A DNA stretch of 5,226 nt from Ruminococcaceae bacterium UBA2806 (lineage in GTDB: Bacteria > Bacillota > Clostridia > Oscillospirales > Acutalibacteraceae), in the NCBI GenBank assembly GCA_002351795.1, contig DEHG01000016.1, positions 1,434 to 6,659 on the forward strand, read 5' to 3'. The position numbers and the translations under genes were made by a program. Below the pieces are notes generated by a model, which had not been told where the DNA came from, ran no database searches, and worked only from the letters and a program-made list of their open reading frames with translations. Shown here in pieces: positions 1 through 3,279 of the stretch (positions are counted from its first letter, which is position 1; the number at the start of each line of letters is the position of its first letter).

Positions 1-222
1 ATCACTCTTTGCCTGCTCATAAATTGATTTCAGATCTTTAGCGGACGCCGTATCAGATACGCTTTCCTGAATACTTTCTCCCGCATCCGGGGACTCATCA
101 GAAACAGATGTCTGAACCGTTTCGGATTTATTATCCGTATCATTATTTTTTTTTGCTCCGGAGCAGGCGGAAACAGACATTATCATTACTGCCGCCAAAA
201 CAGCAAACAAAAGCTTTTTCAT
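1..222 (-). CDS. Lipoprotein of unknown function, N-terminal part (gene runs off the left edge)
   Basis: The 74 visible codons start at an ATG (222..220) preceded by a good ribosome binding site (AGAAAGGA at 239..232, 9 nt spacing). The protein opens with a lipoprotein signal peptide: MKK, a hydrophobic stretch LLFAVLAAVMIM, and a lipobox VSAC with the lipidated Cys at residue 20. A low-complexity linker rich in Ser, Glu and Asp follows (about residues 24-60), then the start of what looks like a folded domain (AKDLKSIYEQAK). It is therefore expected to be anchored outside the cell membrane. It lies 49 nt downstream of the decayed SGNH-hydrolase gene on the same strand, so the two probably shared a transcript. 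DUF4358-type lipoproteins, which from memory sit beside SGNH and MBOAT acyltransferase genes in Clostridia, begin in a similar way. That is only a suggestion because the diagnostic part lies outside the window. Confidence 0.85.
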   Translation of the reverse strand, partial: MKKLLFAVLAAVMIMSVSACSGAKKNNDTDNKSETVQTSVSDESPDAGESIQESVSDTASAKDLKSIYEQAKSD

Positions 223-271
223 TATTACATATCCTTTCTTTTATATCCAAATTTGTATACTTAACGTCATA

Positions 272-863
272 TCACTCGCTTGTGACCTCAGGATCAACGG
301 AAGATTCTGCTGAACTTTCTTCCGATGTTTCCGGTAAAGATTCTTCCTCGCTTTCATCCGATGATTCTGTCTCATCTCCCGGATATGCCGTAGCTACAGT
401 CGATTTCAGGAAATCCTCCCATACAGCACACCCCTTGAAGGTCAGGTTAAGTCCGAGCGCATTAGGATCTGAACAGAATTCATTTGGCAGATATCCGTAG
501 TTATTTGCAAGCGCATCATATGAATTCAAAAAGCCATAGCCTTCCTCTTGTGCAAACTGTTTGAGATTGGCATTGAATTGTCTTATAAGACTATTATTAA
601 GATGATTCCTCTTTTTTGCTTGATTCACTTTTTGACTCTTTTTTGCTTACTTCACTGCTGCTGACGCTGCTTTCCGCTGTAGATTTCTCTGATACCTGTG
701 ATGAGGAAAAAACCTCCTCTGCTGATTCCGTTTCGGAAACCTCGGATGATTCAAATGTTTCTGATACCAAGCTTTCATTTTCGGTGTTTTCAGCATCTGT
801 ATTCTGAGCGCATCAGCAAAGCAAAAGCAAAGCAGAAAAAACAACCGCCATTATTCTTTTTAT
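272..863 (-). pseudogene. Decayed SGNH/GDSL-hydrolase lipoprotein gene
   Basis: Two gene pieces in different frames lie head to tail. Piece 1 (863..600) reads as a lipoprotein N-terminus: I-K-R-I-M-A, a hydrophobic run ending LLLLC, a TGA stop at 815..813, then Cys-Ala-Gln and a Ser/Glu/Lys-rich linker ending in three tandem stops (599..591). With Gly in place of TGA the lipobox would be LCGC, so a GGA to TGA change is likely. The GGAGGA site at 877..872 stands 9 nt before an ATA, as if an ATG start became ATA. Piece 2 (about 601..275, one frame over, TGA stop at 274..272) encodes about 110 residues resembling the C-terminal end of SGNH hydrolases: an amphipathic helix (SLIRQFNANLKQFAQEEG), YDALANNYGYLP, SDPNALGLNLTFKGC and AVW, then a Ser/Glu-rich tail. 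The central domain with the GDS motif is absent, implying an internal deletion near 600-610. The GTG at 628 has no ribosome binding site, so piece 2 is unlikely to be made separately. The SGNH assignment is from motif memory. Confidence 0.75.
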
Positions 864-871
864 TTCTGTAT

Positions 872-877
872 TCCTCC
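872..877 (-). promoter_or_regulatory. Ribosome binding site of the decayed lipoprotein gene
   Basis: GGAGGA lies exactly 9 nt before the ATA at 863..861 but 20 nt before the next in-frame ATG (851..849). The spacing marks ATA as the position of the ancestral start codon and suggests the gene is now poorly initiated. The signal-peptide charge (Lys-Arg) also lies between the ATA and the later ATG. Confidence 0.7.
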
Positions 878-906
878 AGAAGATAATCATGTTAATTCCG
901 CATTTT

Positions 907-935
907 ATTATATATTTATATTATCAAATTGTCAA
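907..935 (-). promoter_or_regulatory. Perfect-consensus sigma-A promoter of the leftward lipoprotein operon
   Basis: Read on the minus strand, TTGACA (935..930) is separated by 17 nt from TATAAT (912..907): both hexamers and the spacing match the housekeeping consensus exactly. The expected start of transcription is near 900, giving a leader of roughly 35-40 nt before the ribosome binding site and pseudogene. It probably also drives the downstream lipoprotein gene, for which no separate promoter is obvious in the 49-nt gap. Confidence 0.8.
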
Positions 936-999
936 TGCTATAGCAGTAATTCTTTTCTGAATCATATCTGATTAAGCCATACAAAAGCAACAAATATTG

Positions 1000-1014
1000 T
1001 CACTACAATAGTGA
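1000..1014. repeat. Short perfect inverted repeat, possible operator
   Basis: TCACTA and TAGTGA flank a 3-nt centre (CAA). The dyad lies 65 nt upstream of the -35 box of the leftward promoter and about 100 nt upstream of the putative small-RNA promoter, in non-coding DNA. A 6-bp dyad fits a binding site for a dimeric regulator, but it is short enough to arise by chance in AT-rich DNA, and no regulator gene is visible here. Confidence 0.3.
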
Positions 1015-1020
1015 TACATT

Positions 1021-1055
1021 AAAAGATCCTTCGCTTATGCTCAGGATGACAAAGG
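1021..1055. repeat. Imperfect hairpin resembling a dispersed intergenic repeat
   Basis: ATCCT (1026-1030) pairs with AGGAT (1043-1047). After a two-base mismatch on each side, GC pairs with GC around a TTAT loop. The wording (AGATCCTTCGC, then TCAGGATGACAAAG) resembles short intergenic repeats that I recall occurring many times in gut Firmicute genomes. Copy number cannot be judged from this window, so the repeat status is an inference. Confidence 0.4.
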
Positions 1056-1111
1056 AGATTATTATAATAATGCCGTTTAATATAGTTTCAAATATGTCTG
1101 CAAAAAATAAT

Positions 1112-1140
1112 TTGATTCGTATATTTTTAAATGGTATACT
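1112..1140 (+). promoter_or_regulatory. Sigma-A-type promoter of the putative small RNA
   Basis: TTGATT (1112-1117) and TATACT (1135-1140) are separated by 17 nt, giving 10 of 12 consensus bases at optimal spacing. Transcription would start near 1147, which is exactly where the left arm of the long stem begins. That fit is the best argument that promoter and stem belong to one unit. Confidence 0.6.
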
Positions 1141-1146
1141 GTAGAG

Positions 1147-1224
1147 AAAAGAGTGTTTATTATGAAGCCGACTGCAAATGATTTATTGCTCCTGCGCAGA
1201 ATAAACCTCACTCTTTTTATTTTT
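1147..1224 (+). ncRNA. Putative small RNA of about 78 nt with paired ends
   Basis: AAAAGAGTG (1147-1155) pairs perfectly with CACTCTTTT (1209-1217), and after a CCT bulge (1206-1208) TTTATT (1156-1161) pairs with AATAAA (1200-1205). This gives a 15-bp closing stem. Its 3' side runs straight into TTTTATTTTT, so the closing stem also looks like an intrinsic terminator. The 38-nt apical region contains possible small stems (GCAA/TTGC; CTGC/GCAG). With the promoter at 1112-1140 this makes a complete unit: promoter, structured body, terminator. The ATG at 1162 opens a 24-codon frame, but its stop (1234-1236) lies beyond the predicted 3' end and there is no clear ribosome binding site, so coding is unlikely. 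I do not recognise an RNA family. Alternatives are an attenuator-like hairpin in the dpaA leader or a terminator for an unseen short transcript. Confidence 0.45.
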
Positions 1225-1246
1225 CGCATCAGATGATCCCTAAGTA

Positions 1247-1275
1247 ACGCAAGACCGCTGTGGATGCATATTATA
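1247..1275 (+). promoter_or_regulatory. Possible sigma-K promoter for dpaAB
   Basis: CATATTATA (1267-1275) fits the sigma-K -10 pattern CATAnnnTA, and AC at 1247-1248 is about the right distance upstream for the short AC-type -35 element. In Bacillus subtilis the spoVF (dpaAB) operon is transcribed by sigma-K in the mother cell, so such a site is expected. Against it: the site lies about 200 nt before the dpaA start codon, the motif is short and AT-rich, and CATATTA would also match the -10 pattern of sigma-F/G. Confidence 0.3.
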
Positions 1276-1461
1276 TAATAATAATGATCAAACGGCTCTC
1301 GGGCATATCTGCCTGTCAGCTTTCATATATAGGTAACCGCTGAATAAAACCTTTTCGCAAACAATAAATGCAGATTTTATGAACAGATCAGCATTTCCAT
1401 AACAGAAACGGTCTGATAAACAATAAACGTCTATAACACGCTGCACAGCAGCAGTCATATC
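1276..1461. other. dpaA upstream region with no recognisable feature
   Basis: This stretch of about 190 nt ahead of the dpaA ribosome binding site shows no convincing gene, terminator or riboswitch. A 60-codon frame exists on the minus strand (1470..1288) but has no ribosome binding site and no recognisable motif. If transcription starts near 1280 it would be a long untranslated leader; otherwise a nearer promoter has been missed. Confidence 0.4.
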
Positions 1462-1475
1462 AGGAGGCAAGTATT

Positions 1476-2330
1476 ATGAATATCGGAAGCTTTGGAATTA
1501 TAGGAGGAGATAAAAGACAGCTTTATCTCGCAGACAGTATCAGAAATGATGGTCATATCGTCAGACTTTTCGGTTTTGATAGTCTTGACGATGGCAGCGT
1601 TGATTCAGAAAATAATCTCTCAGACGTTATATCAATGTCTGATGCGCTCATACTTCCTCTTCCCCTTTCAAGAAACGGAAAGGATATCTTTGCTCCGTTT
1701 TCATCAGAGCCTATTTCCATTGACGATATTGCAATGCTTACAGATATGAATAAGCCTGTTTTCTGCGGATTAAAGATAAACTCCGGCATCAGCCCGCTTT
1801 CTGCTCATAACTGCTTTTTCTACGGCACAAGAGAAGAATTCGCCGCTGCAAATGCTATTCCTACCGCCGAGGGCGCTATTGCCTGTGCAATGGAAAATTC
1901 TGATATAACATTGTGCGGATCGGACTGTCTTGTAACGGGTTACGGCAGGATAGGCAGAGTGCTTTCAATGTTCCTGAGGGGACTTGGTGCAACTGTCACC
2001 GTAAGCGCAAGAAAATACAGAGATATCGAACTGATAAGGGCTGCCGGTATGGCCTCAGAAAGAATTGAAAATATCTCAGGACATTTTGATTTTATTTTCA
2101 ATACCGTTCCTTCTCTGATACTTGACAGAAAAAGACTTGAAGCTATAGGGAAAGATTCACTTATCATTGACCTTGCCTCACTTCCAGGAGGCGTTGACGA
2201 CAGTGCCGCAAATGAGCTGTCTGTTCCATTGATACACGCCCTGTCCCTTCCCGGAAAGGTCGCCCCGAAAACGGCCGGAAAGATCATTAAAAATGCAGTT
2301 TACAATATCATCGGGGAGGAATCCTTATGA
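1476..2330 (+). CDS. dpaA: Dipicolinate synthase subunit A
   Basis: DpaA (SpoVFA) is the NAD(P)-binding subunit of the mother-cell enzyme that oxidises the lysine-pathway intermediate 4-hydroxy-tetrahydrodipicolinate to dipicolinic acid, which then accumulates with calcium in the spore core. The 284 residues are close to the usual length (297 in B. subtilis). Visible landmarks are GGDKRQ near the N-terminus (10-15), the family motif NAIPTAEGAI (126-135), the glycine-rich dinucleotide-binding loop GYGRIGR (155-161) following a beta strand (CLVT), FNTVPS (208-213), DLASLPGG (232-239), and LPGKVAPKTAG near the C-terminus (258-268). The ATG is set by AGGAGG at 1462-1467 with 8 nt spacing. The stop overlaps the dpaB start (ATGA), so the two are translationally coupled. 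Unlike B. subtilis spoVF, no lysine-pathway genes (asd, dapG, dapA) follow in the operon. Confidence 0.95.
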   Translation: MNIGSFGIIGGDKRQLYLADSIRNDGHIVRLFGFDSLDDGSVDSENNLSDVISMSDALILPLPLSRNGKDIFAPFSSEPISIDDIAMLTDMNKPVFCGLKINSGISPLSAHNCFFYGTREEFAAANAIPTAEGAIACAMENSDITLCGSDCLVTGYGRIGRVLSMFLRGLGATVTVSARKYRDIELIRAAGMASERIENISGHFDFIFNTVPSLILDRKRLEAIGKDSLIIDLASLPGGVDDSAANELSVPLIHALSLPGKVAPKTAGKIIKNAVYNIIGEESL

Positions 2331-2899
2331 AAAAAATATCAGTAGGCTTCGCTATGTGCGGATCCTTCTGTACAATATCCAAAGCTCTGATTCAGATGCA
2401 GAAGCTCAAAGATCTCGGATATGATATTATTCCTATAATGTCGGAAAATGTCTATGGAACTGATACAAGGTTTGCACCAGCTGAAAAAATTATTGCAGCA
2501 GCAGAATCAATATGCGGACGCACTGTTATTTCTTCCATAACCCGGAGTGAACCGATAGGTCCCAAGGGTATGACAGACATAATGCTGGTAGCTCCATGTA
2601 CAGGAAACACTGCCGCTAAGCTTGCAAGCGGTATTACCGATACGGCGGTCACTATGGCTGTAAAATCTCACCTTCGACAGCAAAAACCTGTTCTTGTAGC
2701 AATTGCAACCAATGATGCGCTTGCCGGGTCTGCTCAGAATATCGGTCGTCTTCTTAATACACGCCATTATTATTTTGTCCCGTTCTCACAGGACGATCCC
2801 GATAAGAAGCCGACCTCGCTTGTCGCTGATTTTTCACTCATACCAGAAGCTCTTGAGGCTGCTCTGAACGGAAAACAGATACAGCCTATTCTTGCATGA
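2327..2899 (+). CDS. dpaB: Dipicolinate synthase subunit B (flavoprotein-like)
   Basis: DpaB (SpoVFB) is the second subunit of dipicolinate synthase and belongs to the flavoprotein/HFCD fold family. It works with DpaA in the mother cell during sporulation. At 190 residues it matches the family (about 200). Recognisable blocks are GFAMCGSFCTI (7-17), EPIGPKG (75-81), APCTGNTAAKLA (89-100), ITDTAVTMAVKSHLR (103-117), the strand PVLVAIATNDAL (121-132), SAQNIGRLLN (135-144), and YYFVPFSQDDP with KPTSLVADF close to the C-terminus (148-169). The start ATG overlaps the last codons of dpaA by 4 nt and has its own strong site, GGGGAGGA at 2313-2320. No other plus-strand gene follows before the terminator at 3084-3126, so the operon appears to be just dpaA-dpaB. 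Confidence 0.95.
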   Translation: MKKISVGFAMCGSFCTISKALIQMQKLKDLGYDIIPIMSENVYGTDTRFAPAEKIIAAAESICGRTVISSITRSEPIGPKGMTDIMLVAPCTGNTAAKLASGITDTAVTMAVKSHLRQQKPVLVAIATNDALAGSAQNIGRLLNTRHYYFVPFSQDDPDKKPTSLVADFSLIPEALEAALNGKQIQPILA

Positions 2900-2950
2900 T
2901 CTATACTGATTTTCAGAAACAGAAGTATCAGATCTCCATCAGAAAATCAA

Positions 2951-2973
2951 AACCACCCGTTGAACGAGTGGTT
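2951..2973 (-). repeat. Terminal hairpin of the IS-like remnant
   Basis: AACCACCCGT (2951-2960) faces ACGAGTGGTT (2964-2973) around a TGA loop. On the plus strand one C-A mismatch breaks the stem. On the minus strand the same position is a U-G wobble, so all ten pairs can form. That strand preference agrees with a minus-strand orientation of the element, where such a hairpin would be the transposase-recognised right end. Confidence 0.65.
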
Positions 2974-3080
2974 TGCGAAAGCCCTATAATGGCTTGTTAC
3001 GGACACTGCCCCTTTAGCGGTCTTAGAATGGTCTGCCAACCGCATTTCATTCTCAGCGACCACTTAGGGGGTTTTCGTTG
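2951..3080 (-). mobile_element. Transposase-less IS200/IS605-type remnant (both ends, no tnpA)
   Basis: About 130 nt of dense secondary structure just after dpaB. In order on the plus strand there are a hairpin at 2951-2973, AAGCC/GGCTT around CTATAAT (2979-2995), and a long arm CCCCTTTAGCGGTC (3009-3022) against GACCACTTAGGGGG (3058-3071) enclosing AGAATG/CATTCT (3025-3030, 3048-3053). Read on the minus strand, the series AAGCCATTATAGGGCT, then CGCAAACCACTCG, then GGGTGGTTTTGAT resembles the right end found downstream of tnpA in clostridial IS200-like elements. The part near 3080 resembles a left end. No transposase frame fits between them, so this would be an internally deleted or MITE-like (PATE) derivative. 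A plus-strand frame across it (2896-3108) looks fortuitous. The family assignment rests on memory of similar ends, and exact borders are uncertain. Confidence 0.55.
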
Positions 3081-3083
3081 CAC

Positions 3084-3126
3084 AAAAAGGAGCTGCTGCG
3101 CATTTTAGCGGAACAGCTCCTTTTTT
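3084..3126. terminator. Strong intrinsic terminator between convergent operons, probably bidirectional
   Basis: AAAAAGGAGCTG (3084-3095) pairs perfectly with CAGCTCCTTTTT (3114-3125), a 12-bp stem with a further CGC/GCG inside the loop. A run of six T (3121-3126) follows on the plus strand, and the five A at 3084-3088 supply the T run on the minus strand. It would end dpaAB transcripts from the left and the BspA/small-peptide transcripts from the right. The stop codon of the small-peptide gene (3130..3128) is only a base or two from the stem. Confidence 0.85.
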
Positions 3127-3127
3127 A

Positions 3128-3244
3128 TTAACCCCTAGTATCATTATTAGGATCAATAATCTGGGTTTCATCACTTTCAGTAATAATATCTTTATCGTCA
3201 AACATTATTATTTCTGATTCGGGACTTGTATATATCTCTTTCAT
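3128..3244 (-). CDS. Small acidic peptide of 38 residues, function unknown
   Basis: A complete short gene directly after the BspA-like gene (35 nt gap, same strand). The ATG at 3244..3242 is preceded by AAGGAAGTGA, almost a full complement of the 16S anti-Shine-Dalgarno, 5 nt away. An in-frame ATG ten codons earlier (3274) has no such site. The peptide starts MKEIYTSPESEIIMFDD, continues DIITESDETQII, and ends DPNNDTRG. It is strongly acidic, has no Cys and no signal peptide or membrane segment. The pattern Tyr-x-x-Pro-Glu-x-Glu-Ile, aromatic, Asp, Asp-Ile-Ile-Thr-x-Ser resembles short hypothetical peptides I recall from Ruminococcus and relatives, but I know of no established function. It ends right at the terminator, so it is the last gene of the operon. 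A role linked to the surface protein upstream is only an inference from position. Confidence 0.7.
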   Translation of the reverse strand: MKEIYTSPESEIIMFDDKDIITESDETQIIDPNNDTRG

Positions 3245-3249
3245 AGTCG

Positions 3250-3259
3250 TCACTTCCTT
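3250..3259 (-). promoter_or_regulatory. Near-perfect Shine-Dalgarno site of the small-peptide gene
   Basis: AAGGAAGTGA matches AAGGAGGTGA at 9 of 10 bases and lies 5 nt before the ATG at 3244. It decides the start of the 38-codon gene over the upstream in-frame ATG and is the main reason to believe the gene is translated. Confidence 0.75.
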
Positions 3260-3279
3260 ATAGTTGTTTTTCATATTTA

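Noticed and set aside
272..628. Stand-alone 118-residue gene starting at GTG 628
   Set aside because: No ribosome binding site precedes the GTG, the first residues read the linker out of frame, and the rest is only the C-terminal third of an SGNH-like protein. It is better explained as part of the pseudogene.
108..807. Plus-strand frames opposite the decayed lipoprotein genes (108-500 and 616-807)
   Set aside because: They are antisense images of Ser/Glu-rich minus-strand coding; they lack ribosome binding sites and recognisable domains.
813..815. TGA as a sense codon (recoding to Gly or Trp, or selenocysteine)
   Set aside because: Other genes here end in TGA, the same gene has lost its start codon and its middle, and no selenocysteine-type hairpin is evident directly after it.
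1070..1144. 24-codon plus-strand frame starting at 1070 after AAAGGAG
   Set aside because: The spacing from AAAGGAG to ATG is long, the frame runs through the small-RNA promoter, and the composition is non-coding AT-rich.
1162..1236. 24-codon frame inside the putative small RNA
   Set aside because: No clear ribosome binding site, and its stop lies beyond the predicted terminator.
1288..1470. 60-residue minus-strand frame upstream of dpaA
   Set aside because: No ribosome binding site or promoter and no recognisable motif; probably a chance opening.
2951..3080. CRISPR array or riboswitch in the folded region after dpaB
   Set aside because: There are no regularly spaced direct repeats, and the region follows the gene and does not precede one in a leader position; the hairpins fit transposon ends better.
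2896..3108. 70-residue plus-strand frame overlapping the end of dpaB
   Set aside because: It runs through the folded IS-like remnant and into the terminator, has no ribosome binding site of its own, and reads as low-quality sequence of the kind often mis-annotated over such repeats.
3242..3274. Earlier in-frame start (3274) for the small peptide, giving 48 residues
   Set aside because: No Shine-Dalgarno sequence precedes it, whereas the 3244 start has a 9-of-10 match at good spacing; the earlier start would also translate through that site.
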